A stretch of 64,000 nucleotides of DNA from JAMXLO01 sp963719805 (GTDB lineage Bacteria > Pseudomonadota > Alphaproteobacteria > Acetobacterales > Acetobacteraceae): positions 310,001 to 374,000 of the forward strand of contig CAVRDF010000004.1 in assembly GCA_963719805.1 (NCBI GenBank), given 5' to 3'. Numbering within the stretch: the stretch's first letter is position 1; the number at the start of each line of letters is the position of its first letter. The position numbers and the translations under genes are program-made. A model generated the notes under the pieces. The model did not search any database and was not told where the DNA came from. It saw nothing but the letters and a program-made list of their open reading frames with translations. Below are positions 44,594 to 53,770 of the stretch, in pieces.

Positions 44594-46237
44594 TCACGCC
44601 GTTATATTTTGATAATAGTCACGGTAACGCCGGCGCAGCTCGGTCTTCAGCAGTTTTCCGGTGGCTGTATGCGGCAGTTCGTCCAGCACAAGAACAGCAT
44701 CCGGCAGCCACCACTTCGCCACCTGGTCCTGATAGATCTGCAGCACTGATTGAGGGTCCACCGTGTGGCCGGGACGCGGCACCACAAGCAGCAGAGGCCG
44801 TTCGTCCCACTTGGGATGCACCGCGGCCACGACGGCGGCCTCGGCGACATCGGGGTGCGATACCGCGATGTTCTCCAGGGTGATGGAACTGATCCACTCG
44901 CCGCCTGACTTGATGACGTCCTTCGACCGGTCGGTTATCTCCATGTAGCCATCGGGATCAATCGTCGCGACGTCGCCGGTGGCGAACCAGCCATTGTCGT
45001 CGCATGCGCTGCCGGCGGCATCACCGAAATACGCGCTGCATACCCATGGTCCGCGCACCATCAGGTCACCGAACTGCTTGCCATCCCAGGGTAGCTCGTG
45101 GCCTTGCCCATTCACGATTTTCATGTCGATGCCGGCCAGCACACGGCCCTGCTTCAGCATGTGGCGGACCGCCGTATCGCCGGTCAGCCCGGCCTGCGCC
45201 GCTTTCGGCGCGTTGTACGTGCCGACCGGACTGAGTTCCGTCATGCCCCATCCGTGTTCCACCGTCACGCCGTACTCGTCGCGGAACGCCTCGATCAGCA
45301 GTGGCGGCGCGGCGGAACCGCCGGTCATGATCCGTTTCACCGTGGCCAGCTTTTCACCACTGCTGCGCAGGTGTTGCAGCAGTCCGAGCCACACCGTCGG
45401 CACGCCGCAGCTCAAGGTGACATGTTCGTCGTTCAGCAGGCGTGCAAGGTTGGCGCCATCCAGATACCGTCCTGGCAACACCAATGCCGCGCCGGTCAGC
45501 GCCGTGGCATATGGAATGCCCCAGGCGTTGACGTGGAACATTGGTACGACGGGCAGGATGCGTGATGTGGCGCGCAGATCCAACACATCGGGCAGCGCGA
45601 TGGCATAGGCGTGCAACACCGTCGAGCGATGGCTATACAGCACGCCCTTCGGCCGTCCCGTCGTGCCCGACGTGTAGCAGAGCGCACTGGCGGTGTTCTC
45701 GTCGAACGACGGCCATTCGTAGTCTTCGCCTTCCGCGTGCAGCAGATCATCATAGCAGTGCAGGCGCATGCCGTTCGGCAAATCGAGCTTCGGCATATTG
45801 GCCGCGTCGGTCAGCAGCACGACATCACGCACATTGTCCGCGATGGTCCCCGCGATGCCGCTGACCAGGGCGGCAAAACCCGGATCGGCGAACAGCACAC
45901 GATCGCCGGCGTGGTTGATGATGTAGGCAATGTCGTCCTGCGACAGCCGAGGATTGATCGTGTGGCAGATCGCCTGCATGCCGGATGCGGCGTAGTAGGT
46001 CTCCAGGTGCCGATGATCGTTCCACGCCAATGTCCCGACGCGATCCTGCGCACCGATGCCGAGGCGTTGCAGCACCCGCGCCAACCGTCGCGCGCGCCGT
46101 TCGGTTTCCGCCCAGTTGCCGTGGTGGATCACCCCGGGACCAGTCTGGGAAACCACCTCGCCGGCGCCATGGTGCCGCGCCGCGTGCTTGAGCAGCGAAG
46201 AAATCAGCAGTGGCTGCTGCTGCATCAGACCCAGCAT
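44594..46237 (-). CDS. long-chain acyl-CoA synthetase-like enzyme (AMP-binding)
   Basis: 547 residues from ATG at 46237, preceded by GGAGG. The AMP-binding signature CYTSGTTGRPKGVLYSH is near residue 180, then YLDGANLARLLNDEHVT, EHGWGMTELSPVG, GWFATGDVA, and the C-terminal lysine in TATGKLLKTELRR. It activates a fatty or aromatic acid to its CoA ester with ATP. It is read away from the SDR gene across 61 bases; a shared role in acid degradation is possible. Confidence 0.93.
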   Translation of the reverse strand: MLGLMQQQPLLISSLLKHAARHHGAGEVVSQTGPGVIHHGNWAETERRARRLARVLQRLGIGAQDRVGTLAWNDHRHLETYYAASGMQAICHTINPRLSQDDIAYIINHAGDRVLFADPGFAALVSGIAGTIADNVRDVVLLTDAANMPKLDLPNGMRLHCYDDLLHAEGEDYEWPSFDENTASALCYTSGTTGRPKGVLYSHRSTVLHAYAIALPDVLDLRATSRILPVVPMFHVNAWGIPYATALTGAALVLPGRYLDGANLARLLNDEHVTLSCGVPTVWLGLLQHLRSSGEKLATVKRIMTGGSAAPPLLIEAFRDEYGVTVEHGWGMTELSPVGTYNAPKAAQAGLTGDTAVRHMLKQGRVLAGIDMKIVNGQGHELPWDGKQFGDLMVRGPWVCSAYFGDAAGSACDDNGWFATGDVATIDPDGYMEITDRSKDVIKSGGEWISSITLENIAVSHPDVAEAAVVAAVHPKWDERPLLLVVPRPGHTVDPQSVLQIYQDQVAKWWLPDAVLVLDELPHTATGKLLKTELRRRYRDYYQNITA

Positions 46238-46298
46238 GACGAACCTCCATTTTCCGGCGATGATAGGCCAGTGCCGAAAAATCGAAAGGAGCCGTCCG

Positions 46299-46991
46299 AT
46301 GGAATTGCGTTCCGCATTGATCGTTGGCGTGGGCAGCGGATTGAGTGCGTCGCTGGCCCGTCTGTTTGCGCGCAACGGGCTGCAGGTCGCATTGGCGTCG
46401 CGCAATCCCGATCGCCTCGCCGCGTTGGCGCACGAAACCGCCGCGGCGACCTTCGCCTGTGAGGCGGTCGAACCCGAGGAGGTGGGCGGCCTGTTCGATG
46501 CGGTGATCGCCACGCAGGGTGTGCCGGACATCGTGGTCTACAACGCCTCGGCGCGGGCCGGCGGACCGATCGCCGGGCTGGATCCCGAGGCCGTGGCGCG
46601 TGCGATCGCGGTGACCGCCTATGGCGGCTTCCTGGTCAGCCAGCAGGCAGCCCGCCACATGCTGCCGCGCGGCTCGGGCGCGATCCTGCTGACCGGCGCA
46701 TCGGCAAGCGTGAAGGGTTATCCGCAATCGGCTGCATTCGCGATGGGCAAGTTCGCCCTGCGCGGCCTGGCGCAGAGCATGGCGCGAGAACTCGCTCCGC
46801 AAGGCATCCATGTGGCGCACTTCGTCATCGATGGCGGAATCCGCAGCGCGACCCGCGTCGATCCGGCGGACAAGCCGGACAGCTTGTTGGATCCGGACGC
46901 GATTGCCGCGAGTTATTGGCACGTCGTGCAGCAGCCGCGCAGTGCATGGACCTGGGAAGTCGAGTTGCGGCCGTGGGTGGAGCGCTTCTGA
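46299..46991 (+). CDS. short-chain dehydrogenase/reductase
   Basis: 230 residues from ATG at 46299 after AAAGGAG. The start LIVGVGSGLSASLARLFARNG is a variant glycine-rich NAD(P) site, VYNASARAG lies near residue 83, and GASASVKGYPQSAAFAMGKFAL holds the region where the YxxxK motif would be. The usual Tyr is replaced by Phe in AFAMGK, so catalysis may be altered. It is followed without a gap by a small membrane protein gene. Confidence 0.85.
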   Translation: MELRSALIVGVGSGLSASLARLFARNGLQVALASRNPDRLAALAHETAAATFACEAVEPEEVGGLFDAVIATQGVPDIVVYNASARAGGPIAGLDPEAVARAIAVTAYGGFLVSQQAARHMLPRGSGAILLTGASASVKGYPQSAAFAMGKFALRGLAQSMARELAPQGIHVAHFVIDGGIRSATRVDPADKPDSLLDPDAIAASYWHVVQQPRSAWTWEVELRPWVERF

Positions 46992-47426
46992 ATGGACCGC
47001 CGAACGCTCGCGGCGATCTGGCTGGCCGGCATTGTGCTGATGGTATTGCTGTACATCGTCGGCCCGCAGAATTTTATCCACGCATGTGAGGCGTTCTTCC
47101 AACAGTTCTGGTGGTATATCGGTAGCTTCATCGACGTATTGATGGAGCGGGCGTTCGACGCGGTGCGCGCCGCGGCGATTGCGCTGTACGTCGTATTCGT
47201 CGTGCTGGCGTTACTGGCGGGCCGTCGAGGATTCCGCGGCGGCGGTGCGTTGTTTGTTGTGTCGGTACTGTTTTTCGTCATGGTCGGAACGCGCTGGTAC
47301 GATCAGGGCACCAAGTGGTTTATCGCCGCAGTGGTCGCGGGTGTCGGTGCGCTGGTCATGACCAATCGTTTGCTGCGGCGGGAGTCGCGCGATCCATGGG
47401 GCATGCGGCGCGCGCCGCCCCCTTGA
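46992..47426 (+). CDS. small membrane protein, 144 aa
   Basis: ATG follows the SDR stop immediately. Three or four hydrophobic helices are visible: LAAIWLAGIVLMVLLYIVG, AIALYVVFVVLALLAG, ALFVVSVLFFVMVGT and FIAAVVAGVGALVM. Highly basic C-terminus. No family recognised; an inner-membrane protein of unknown function, probably co-transcribed with the SDR gene. Confidence 0.7.
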   Translation: MDRRTLAAIWLAGIVLMVLLYIVGPQNFIHACEAFFQQFWWYIGSFIDVLMERAFDAVRAAAIALYVVFVVLALLAGRRGFRGGGALFVVSVLFFVMVGTRWYDQGTKWFIAAVVAGVGALVMTNRLLRRESRDPWGMRRAPPP

Positions 47427-47481
47427 CGCGGGCTCGCCTGCCTCACACTGATGCTTGCGTGGTCAACGAGGAGGAACTGCA

Positions 47482-47808
47482 ATGCTGTACGAACTGCGCA
47501 TCTATGAATGCATCCCGGGCCGTCTGCCTGACCTGATCAAGCGCTTCGATACCATCACGCTGAAACTGTGGGAGAAGCACGGCATCAAGCAGGCCGGCTT
47601 CTGGACCACGGTGATCGGTGAATCGAACCAGACGCTGTACTATTTCGTGGTTTGGGATTCGCTGGCGGACCGCGAGAAGAAGTGGAACGCATTCGCGGCC
47701 GATCCGGAATGGCACAAGGCGCGCGCGAAGACGGAAGAAAACGGCGCCATTGTTGCCAACGTGAAGAACTTCATCCTGACGCCGACGGAATTTTCCGCGG
47801 TGAAGTAA
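47482..47808 (+). CDS. NIPSNAP-family protein
   Basis: 108 residues from ATG 47482 after AGGAGGAACTGC. MLYELRIYECIPGRLPDLIKRFDT, TLYYFVVWDSLADREKKWNAF and VKNFILTPTEF are the NIPSNAP/dimeric alpha-beta-barrel pattern. Role unknown. A two-repeat homologue occurs at 53066-53686. It ends ahead of a long palindrome and converges on the MmgE/PrpD gene. Confidence 0.88.
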   Translation: MLYELRIYECIPGRLPDLIKRFDTITLKLWEKHGIKQAGFWTTVIGESNQTLYYFVVWDSLADREKKWNAFAADPEWHKARAKTEENGAIVANVKNFILTPTEFSAVK

Positions 47809-47817
47809 ACGCTCACT

Positions 47818-47849
47818 CGTCATGGCCGGCACGGTGGCCGGCCATGACG
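47818..47849. terminator. long palindrome between convergent genes, bidirectional terminator
   Basis: CGTCATGGCCGGC (47818-47830), loop ACGGTG, and GCCGGCCATGACG (47837-47849) give a perfect 13-bp stem. Lying between the convergent NIPSNAP and MmgE/PrpD genes, it can end both. It resembles REP-like intergenic palindromes with a GTCATGGCCGG core. Confidence 0.6.
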
Positions 47850-47865
47850 GTATCAGGCCTCACCA

Positions 47866-49230
47866 TCAAGCTGCCGCTCTTGCCAGATCGCCGGCATCGG
47901 CCGCCGCTTCCACCGACCAGCACCGGTCGATCATCTCACGCGTGCGCGCCGCGCCGATGATGGGTTCCGACAGCTCGCTGAATTTACGTGTCAGTTGTTC
48001 CTCGGTCATTGGGTTGGTGGCACTGCCGACGCAGTGATCGATGCGGCAGGTGTGGCTGGTGCCATCCTTCAGCGTAACCGTCACCACCGCTGCGTCCGCT
48101 TTCAGGCTGTCGTCGCGCTCCGTCGTCACTTTGTCCTGGAAGACGATGATCGCCGGATCCTGCACGGTGGGGTCCTGCAATTCCGCGATGCGAGCGGTGC
48201 CGCGGATCAGCACCGCGGCGGTCCAATGATACAGGCTGACATGGGCCTGCAATTCGTTGGCCGGATTGCGCCGATCGCACAGCACCATCGCGCCGGGTGA
48301 TGCCTTGATGCGCACACTGTCAACCGATGCCGGATCGATCTCATGCTCGCGGCGCAATTGCAGGCAGGCGTCGATGATCGGATGTATCACGATGCCGCAC
48401 GGGTACGGCTTGTAGGTGTTGCGCAGAAGTTCGAACCGTTCGCCCAACCCGCCTGCCAGTGCATCGAGATCCGGCGTCTCCGAAAATACCTCGAGAAATC
48501 CGTAGCGGCCTTCCAGTGCCGCCAGCGATGCAGTGAAGCCGCGTTCCGCCAGCACCGCACCGCGCAAGCCGGTCTGTGCGCCTTGCGCCGGCATCAGCGA
48601 TGACACCATGGTCGCGTGCATGACGCGGAAGCCCGATGCCTGTGACAGCGCTATGCCGATGGCGTATTGCAGTCGCGTCGCGTCGAGCTTCAGCAGTTTG
48701 GCTGCGGCGACGGCCGCGCCGATACCGGCGGCAATGCCTGTTTGCGACCAGGCCACGGTGCCCTTGGCGGGCGGCACTGAGATCGCTTTTGACAACCGGC
48801 AGGTCATCTCGATGCCGAGCGCGATAGCCAGCAACAGGTCGGCACCACGCGTCGGCCGGCGTTCCACGACCGCGAGCGCCGAACTTGCGACCGGGCCCGC
48901 CGGATGCACCACGGCTTCAGCGTGCGTGTCATCGTACGAGTAGATACTGGAGCCGAAGCAGTTGATCAGGCACGCATGCAGTGCATCTGCCTTGCGGCCG
49001 CGGCCGATAACCGTGGCGTGTGGCGCACCGGCAAATTCGCCGAGCGTCTTGTCGGCCAGGTCCACCGCTTCGTGGCGCGCGCCGCCGATGGTGCAGCCAA
49101 CGATGTTGACGAAGGAACGCAACGCCTCGCGGCGCACGGCTTCCGGTAGGTCGGACCAGCGTGCCGCCACAAGATAGTCGGTCAGTTTCGCGGTGACATC
49201 TCCCGCAGCGTTGACGAATGCATTGGCCAT
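47866..49230 (-). CDS. MmgE/PrpD-family dehydratase-like protein
   Basis: 454 residues. LTDYLVAARWSDLPEAVRREALRSFVNIVGCTIGG at the start, SYDDTHAEAVVHPAGPVASSALAV near 95, and TYKPYPCGIVIHPIIDA are diagnostic of the 2-methylcitrate dehydratase superfamily. Members act on organic acids, and this one is not assignable to PrpD or cis-aconitate decarboxylase on sequence alone. Stands alone. Confidence 0.9.
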   Translation of the reverse strand: MANAFVNAAGDVTAKLTDYLVAARWSDLPEAVRREALRSFVNIVGCTIGGARHEAVDLADKTLGEFAGAPHATVIGRGRKADALHACLINCFGSSIYSYDDTHAEAVVHPAGPVASSALAVVERRPTRGADLLLAIALGIEMTCRLSKAISVPPAKGTVAWSQTGIAAGIGAAVAAAKLLKLDATRLQYAIGIALSQASGFRVMHATMVSSLMPAQGAQTGLRGAVLAERGFTASLAALEGRYGFLEVFSETPDLDALAGGLGERFELLRNTYKPYPCGIVIHPIIDACLQLRREHEIDPASVDSVRIKASPGAMVLCDRRNPANELQAHVSLYHWTAAVLIRGTARIAELQDPTVQDPAIIVFQDKVTTERDDSLKADAAVVTVTLKDGTSHTCRIDHCVGSATNPMTEEQLTRKFSELSEPIIGAARTREMIDRCWSVEAAADAGDLARAAA

Positions 49231-49274
49231 GGTGGGTCTCCTTCACTGCGGGCGTGTTGTGCCGCCATCCTTAT

Positions 49275-49691
49275 TTATGGGTGCATGTCGCCCCAACTCG
49301 TCGTGCGGTCGATCCGCAACGCAATCACCGGCAGGTCTTCCAACCGCATGGCGCGATACTGCGGATAGCGCTCGCGCAACAGCGCCTGCGCGGTGTCATG
49401 TTCGGGTCCATCCGCCAGAATCTCCGCGCGGCCGCGCAGCATCACCCAGCCCAGCTGCGTCCAGTCCTCAGTATAGCGATCCGCGACGAACGCAGCGGAC
49501 GGGTTCTGCATCAGGTTCCGCAGCCGCTTCAACCGCGCGCCGGATTTCGGCTTCTCATCGATGGTGATGTAGAGCGACGCGTCGGACAACGCGAAGCACA
49601 CCGGCACCACATGCGGATTGCCGGTCGCGTCGGCCGTCGCAAGGCGTCCCACGCGCTGCGCCGCGACGAATGCCGCCTGTTCGCTTGTCAC
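49275..49691 (-). CDS. PPOX-class pyridoxamine-5'-phosphate-oxidase-like protein
   Basis: 138 residues. VGRLATADATGNPHVVPVCFALSDASLYITIDEKPKSG is the start of a split-barrel flavin-binding fold, and LGWVMLRGRAEIL closes it. The group includes F420- or FMN-dependent oxidoreductases and heme-utilisation proteins. Its ATG overlaps the DUF1345 stop by four bases, so both lie in one transcript. No clue to substrate. Confidence 0.85.
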   Translation of the reverse strand: MTSEQAAFVAAQRVGRLATADATGNPHVVPVCFALSDASLYITIDEKPKSGARLKRLRNLMQNPSAAFVADRYTEDWTQLGWVMLRGRAEILADGPEHDTAQALLRERYPQYRAMRLEDLPVIALRIDRTTSWGDMHP

Positions 49692-50353
49692 ACCAACCCC
49701 GCGGCAATATTCACCGTCAGCGCCAGGATGATCGTGTTGAACAGGAAGCTCAGCAGCCCATGAGCGGCCGCCATGCGGCGGAACTTGCGTGCCGTTATCT
49801 GCACGTCGGACACCTGGAAGGTCATGCCGAGGACGAGGGAGAAATAAAGAAAATCCAGATAATCCGGATGGCGTTCGCCGGGAAAGTCCAGCCCCTCGCA
49901 GTGACCGCCGGTGTCGTCGCGCAACTCATAGTACTCGTGCGCATAGCGGAACGCGAACGTCGTCTGCGTCATCAACCAGGAAACAAACAGCGTCACCGCG
50001 ACCAGGAGCACGTGCAGGTTGCGTTGCAGCGCCGGTGCATCCTTGGAGATATTGGCGAACTCGCTGATCACCGCTGCCAGGCTGAACGTCGTTGCGGCAA
50101 GAGTGATGGCAAATATCGTCCATTCGCCCTCCTCCTGCGCTTCAGCGTTGGCTGCAATGCGATCAAGTGGCTCAGTGACGAACAATATGCCCGACAGCAC
50201 CAGATAAACGCTGACACCGACATCCCAGGCAAATACCGAGCGTGTGACCCCATGGATCGTTCCCGGCAGCAGTGGGACTGTGCCTAGCGCGCACAACAGG
50301 CCGATGAACAGCCGCGGCCGGCTGCGGATGATGCGCCAGCACAGGCTCAGCAT
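49688..50353 (-). CDS. DUF1345 membrane protein
   Basis: 221 residues, five or six hydrophobic helices, including RLFIGLLCALGTVPLLPG, SVYLVLSGILFV and VSWLMTQTTFAFRYAHEYY, then DYLDFLYFSLVLGMTFQVSDVQIT. The FRYAHEYY and DFLYFSLVLGMT segments are those of DUF1345. Function unknown. It starts two bases after the M20 peptidase gene. Confidence 0.85.
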   Translation of the reverse strand: MLSLCWRIIRSRPRLFIGLLCALGTVPLLPGTIHGVTRSVFAWDVGVSVYLVLSGILFVTEPLDRIAANAEAQEEGEWTIFAITLAATTFSLAAVISEFANISKDAPALQRNLHVLLVAVTLFVSWLMTQTTFAFRYAHEYYELRDDTGGHCEGLDFPGERHPDYLDFLYFSLVLGMTFQVSDVQITARKFRRMAAAHGLLSFLFNTIILALTVNIAAGLV

Positions 50354-50355
50354 GT

Positions 50356-51486
50356 TCAGGCGAGTATCGCGAGCAGACCGGCCATCAGCTTGCCGCGGTA
50401 CGCCAGGCTTTCCACCACGATGTGTTCGTCCAGCGTATGCGCCCCGGCGCCTTGCACGCCCAGTCCATCGAGCGTCGCGATGCCCATGGCGCCAGTGAAG
50501 TTGCCGTCAGATCCACCGCCGGAACTTTGCGAGGTGATGTCGTAGCCGAGGTCGCGTGCGATACCGCGTGCCGTTTCGTACAGTGCCATCACCTTGCTGC
50601 CCGGCTCCCACACCGGGCGTGTGACGCCGCGCGTTACCTTGAATTGCACGTCGTTCGACGATGCGCGCAACGCCAGCATGGCGGCGACACCGCGATCCAG
50701 GTCATCTTGCCGCTTGGCCATCGAGAGTGCCTCGCCGGCGCAGGTGGTGGACACGCAGTTGACCCATTGCCCGCCATGAACGACTCCGACGGAGAACGTG
50801 CAGTCCTCGCTTGTCATGTCCTCGATCTCGATGAGCTTGCGTGCCATTTCGCGGATTGCCGAGCGACCTTCGCCCGGACGCGAACCGGCGTGGCTGGGCC
50901 TGCCGGTGGCTTCCAGGTTGAAGCGCGCGATCGCATAGCGGCCGGTGACCACGCCGCCATCCGCGCGTGCCGGTTCCGGCACCAGCACGTATTTGTGGCG
51001 CGATGCTTCGGCTTCGATCAGGTCGCGCGTCGACGGGCTGCCGACTTCCTCATCGCTGGTCAGCAGCACCGTGATCGGCAAATTCGTGGACACATGGGCA
51101 CGTGCCAATTGGCGGATCGCTTCCAGCGCCATGTAGTTGCCGCCCTTCATGTCCTGGATGCCTGGTCCCCAGGCACGCGCGCCTTCGCGCCGGAACGGCA
51201 GCTTCGCCAGCGTGCCGATGGGGTGCACCGTATCGAGGTGTCCCATCACCAGGATGCCGGGCATGCTCGGGTTGGCGTGCGGGAACGTGGCGCGTACGCA
51301 ATCACCGAACCCCATGCGGCCGCCAACGCGCTCAACGCGCGCACCGGCGATCACCAACTCGCGCGACGCCAGGTCCATCATGCGGTTCACCGAGGCGGCA
51401 TCGAAGGTCGGGCTTTCGCATTCGATCCACGCGCGCAGGCCGTCCAGCATGACGTCGGCGTCGAAAGGCAGGGCGTTCGGGTCCAT
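50356..51486 (-). CDS. M20-family metallopeptidase (carboxypeptidase G2-like)
   Basis: 376 residues. The zinc ligands and base are visible: MGHLDTVHP (His, Asp near residue 78-80), GPGIQDMKGG, DEEVGSPSTRD (Glu pair near 147), EPARAD, and a C-terminal HTLDEHI. ITSQSSGGGSDGN is the glycine loop. It removes C-terminal amino acids, often glutamate. It lies 11 bases after the nucleoside hydrolase gene. Confidence 0.9.
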   Translation of the reverse strand: MDPNALPFDADVMLDGLRAWIECESPTFDAASVNRMMDLASRELVIAGARVERVGGRMGFGDCVRATFPHANPSMPGILVMGHLDTVHPIGTLAKLPFRREGARAWGPGIQDMKGGNYMALEAIRQLARAHVSTNLPITVLLTSDEEVGSPSTRDLIEAEASRHKYVLVPEPARADGGVVTGRYAIARFNLEATGRPSHAGSRPGEGRSAIREMARKLIEIEDMTSEDCTFSVGVVHGGQWVNCVSTTCAGEALSMAKRQDDLDRGVAAMLALRASSNDVQFKVTRGVTRPVWEPGSKVMALYETARGIARDLGYDITSQSSGGGSDGNFTGAMGIATLDGLGVQGAGAHTLDEHIVVESLAYRGKLMAGLLAILA

Positions 51487-51497
51487 TCAGGTCTCCA

Positions 51498-52421
51498 TCA
51501 TCCAAGCAGTGCCAACCGCTCGCCGAGCAGCGTGAAAAATCCCGCCGCATCCAGTGTTTCCAGCAGCGTGACATTGGCAGGTGCGCTGCTGCGGCGCCAT
51601 CGGTCGATCACCGTGCGTCCGCGGCCGGGACCAGGTCCCAGATCGACACTGGCCGCGCAGTCGCGCGATGTGAACAACTCCGGCTTGATCAGCCATGCGA
51701 CCGCGCAGGGATCATGCAAGGCCGCACCGCTGCCGGCGAAACGCGGACCCAGCGGTACCGTCGCCTGGATATCGCATACAGTCCTCAGACACGCGCCTGA
51801 ACCCGCCGCGCGCAGCGCTGCGAGACGTGCGGGCGTGCACAACGCCTGCGCCGTCAGTTCCAGCGTCGCCAGCACCACGGGCCGCCCACAGGCCATTATC
51901 ACCGCCAGCGCCTCCGGATCGTTCAGCGCATTGAATTCGGCCGACGACGTCGCGTTGCCTTCGCCCCACGCACCGGTCATCAACACGATGCGTTCGATGT
52001 TGGCGGCCAGTGCCGGTTCGGTCATCAGCGCAAGCGCGATGTTGGTTGCCGGTGCGATACCAACCAACGTGACCGGCCGGCTATTGCCTCGCACGACGCT
52101 CCGGATGGCGTCGGCCGCGACGCCCGGCTGGACTGCATTGCCCGCAGGCAGTGCAACGCCACCCAACCCATCGGCGCCATGCACGCGCGTCTCATTGACG
52201 AATGCGCCGAGCAGCGGCCGATCGGCACCGCCGTAAACCGGCACCTTCGATCCTGCCAAGGCGAGCAGTGCGCAGGCGTTCGGCAACGTCCGCTCAAGTC
52301 CGACATTGCCGCCGGCCACCGTCACCGCCAGCAGATCGAGCTCCGGCGATGCCAGCGCCAGCAGCAGCGCGAACGCATCGTCGGTGCCCGGATCACAGTC
52401 CAGGATGATCGGGATCGCCAC
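51498..52421 (-). CDS. inosine-uridine-type nucleoside hydrolase
   Basis: 307 residues. The calcium-binding motif ILDCDPGTDDAFALLLALASP is at the start; LVGIAPATNIALALMTEP and AEFNALNDPEALAVI follow. It splits ribonucleosides into base and ribose. It is first in a four-gene minus-strand transcript with the peptidase, DUF1345 and PPOX genes, suggesting scavenging. Confidence 0.93.
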   Translation of the reverse strand: MAIPIILDCDPGTDDAFALLLALASPELDLLAVTVAGGNVGLERTLPNACALLALAGSKVPVYGGADRPLLGAFVNETRVHGADGLGGVALPAGNAVQPGVAADAIRSVVRGNSRPVTLVGIAPATNIALALMTEPALAANIERIVLMTGAWGEGNATSSAEFNALNDPEALAVIMACGRPVVLATLELTAQALCTPARLAALRAAGSGACLRTVCDIQATVPLGPRFAGSGAALHDPCAVAWLIKPELFTSRDCAASVDLGPGPGRGRTVIDRWRRSSAPANVTLLETLDAAGFFTLLGERLALLG

Positions 52422-52483
52422 GTCACGCGTCCTTGCCGGTTGACCACCAGGATGGCACCTTCGCCGCCAGGGCCAAAGACCAG

Positions 52484-53065
52484 ATGGCGGCGCAACACTT
52501 CACCACGGTGACCGGCGGCGACGAAGCGGGCGCGCACCAGATGGTGACGGTGCCGCTCAACCGGAAGCCGCTCGGTCCCACTTCGTCCGAACGCGCTCGC
52601 CGCCTGCGCAAACACCTCATCGCATCGCTGCGCGGCTTGCGGACGATGAAGGATCCGGTCGGCTCGGCGTCACCGAACCGTCCGGAACCAGATGGCTTTG
52701 CCGGCGATGTGGCACGCGCCGCATGCGTGTTGTGCCGTGGTTATTGTTGCAAGGGCGGCGGCGAGCATGCGTATCTCGACGAACGCGTGATGGCGCGCGT
52801 GCGGCGTGCGCATCCCGATCTCGATGCGCGCGCCGTGCTGCGGCTTTATCTCGATCGCGTTCCCGCCATCGGCCACGAAGGCTCGTGCGTGTTCCACGCG
52901 GCAGAGGGCTGCACGCTCGATCGGGCGCTGCGCTCCGACGTTTGCAACAGCTACTTCTGCACCGGGCTCGGCAATTTCCTGAAAGCGGCCGAGTCAGCAC
53001 AGAGCGTCATGATCATGTCCGGCGAGGGCGAGGAGGTTCGCCTCTCGCCGGTACTGACGCGATAA
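52484..53065 (+). CDS. YkgJ-like cysteine-cluster protein
   Basis: 193 residues if begun at ATG 52484; an in-frame TTG at 52433 would extend it and start choice is uncertain. The cysteines CVLCRGYCCKGGGEHAYLDE and GSCVFHAAEGCTLDRALRSDVCNSYFCTG form the CxxCxxxCC...C pattern of YkgJ-type proteins thought to chelate zinc or an iron-sulfur cluster. The basic, arginine-rich N-terminal part is unassigned. It is divergent from the nucleoside hydrolase gene and convergent with the double NIPSNAP gene. Confidence 0.7.
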   Translation: MAAQHFTTVTGGDEAGAHQMVTVPLNRKPLGPTSSERARRLRKHLIASLRGLRTMKDPVGSASPNRPEPDGFAGDVARAACVLCRGYCCKGGGEHAYLDERVMARVRRAHPDLDARAVLRLYLDRVPAIGHEGSCVFHAAEGCTLDRALRSDVCNSYFCTGLGNFLKAAESAQSVMIMSGEGEEVRLSPVLTR

Positions 53066-53686
53066 TCAGCGGATCGGCGAATACGGCGCCGGCATCACGA
53101 ACGCATTCTCCTGCTTCACCACCACCCCGGGCGGATTGCGCGCCGGCCACTGGCCGGTTGCCGCCGCCGCGGCACGCACCGATGCGCGTTCATTGGCATC
53201 CTTATAGGCCCAGATGTGCACCCACTTGTTCAGCGCACCGTGCTCCGAATACATCCCCGCGATCAACGGCGAGAACTTCTGGCGGCCTTCGATCTTCTCC
53301 GACCAACGCTCGATCAGGCCCGGAATGGCGCCAGGTATCAGCGTGTACTGGCGGATCTCGAACAGCGGTCCAACCTGACGCGGCGTAAGCGGTGGCGAAA
53401 ACGGCGCCGGATGGAAGATCCCGTTTTGCATTTCGACCAGGAATTCGCTGTTCTTCGGTGGCCAGCCAGGATCCTTCATCGCTGCATCACGCACCGAAGT
53501 GCGCTGCTCGAAACTGTCATAAGCCCAGACATGGATGAACTGATTGAGCTGCCCGACTTCGGACTGCCACACGGCGACGAGCTGGTCGCCGTATTTCTGC
53601 CGGTTCGGCAGGGCGTCACCAAAGCGCTTCACCACCTCGGCGATGCTGCCGGGCCGCACCGTGTAGGTGCGCATTTCAATGATCAT
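53066..53686 (-). CDS. NIPSNAP-family protein, two repeats
   Basis: 206 residues with two tandem NIPSNAP domains: MIIEMRTYTVRPGSIAEVVKRF...FIHVWAYDSFEQRTSVRDAA, and FEIRQYTLIPGAIPGLIERW...WVHIWAYKDANERASVR. The repeat looks like an internal duplication, related to the single-domain homologue at 47482. Stands alone. Function unknown. Confidence 0.9.
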   Translation of the reverse strand: MIIEMRTYTVRPGSIAEVVKRFGDALPNRQKYGDQLVAVWQSEVGQLNQFIHVWAYDSFEQRTSVRDAAMKDPGWPPKNSEFLVEMQNGIFHPAPFSPPLTPRQVGPLFEIRQYTLIPGAIPGLIERWSEKIEGRQKFSPLIAGMYSEHGALNKWVHIWAYKDANERASVRAAAAATGQWPARNPPGVVVKQENAFVMPAPYSPIR

Positions 53687-53770
53687 CCGTACTGTCCTCC
53701 GCGACGTCTGTTCAGACCATGCTAGGCCGGATCACGGTCAATCGGAAAGCGCGGCGCTCCGCGCCCGATC

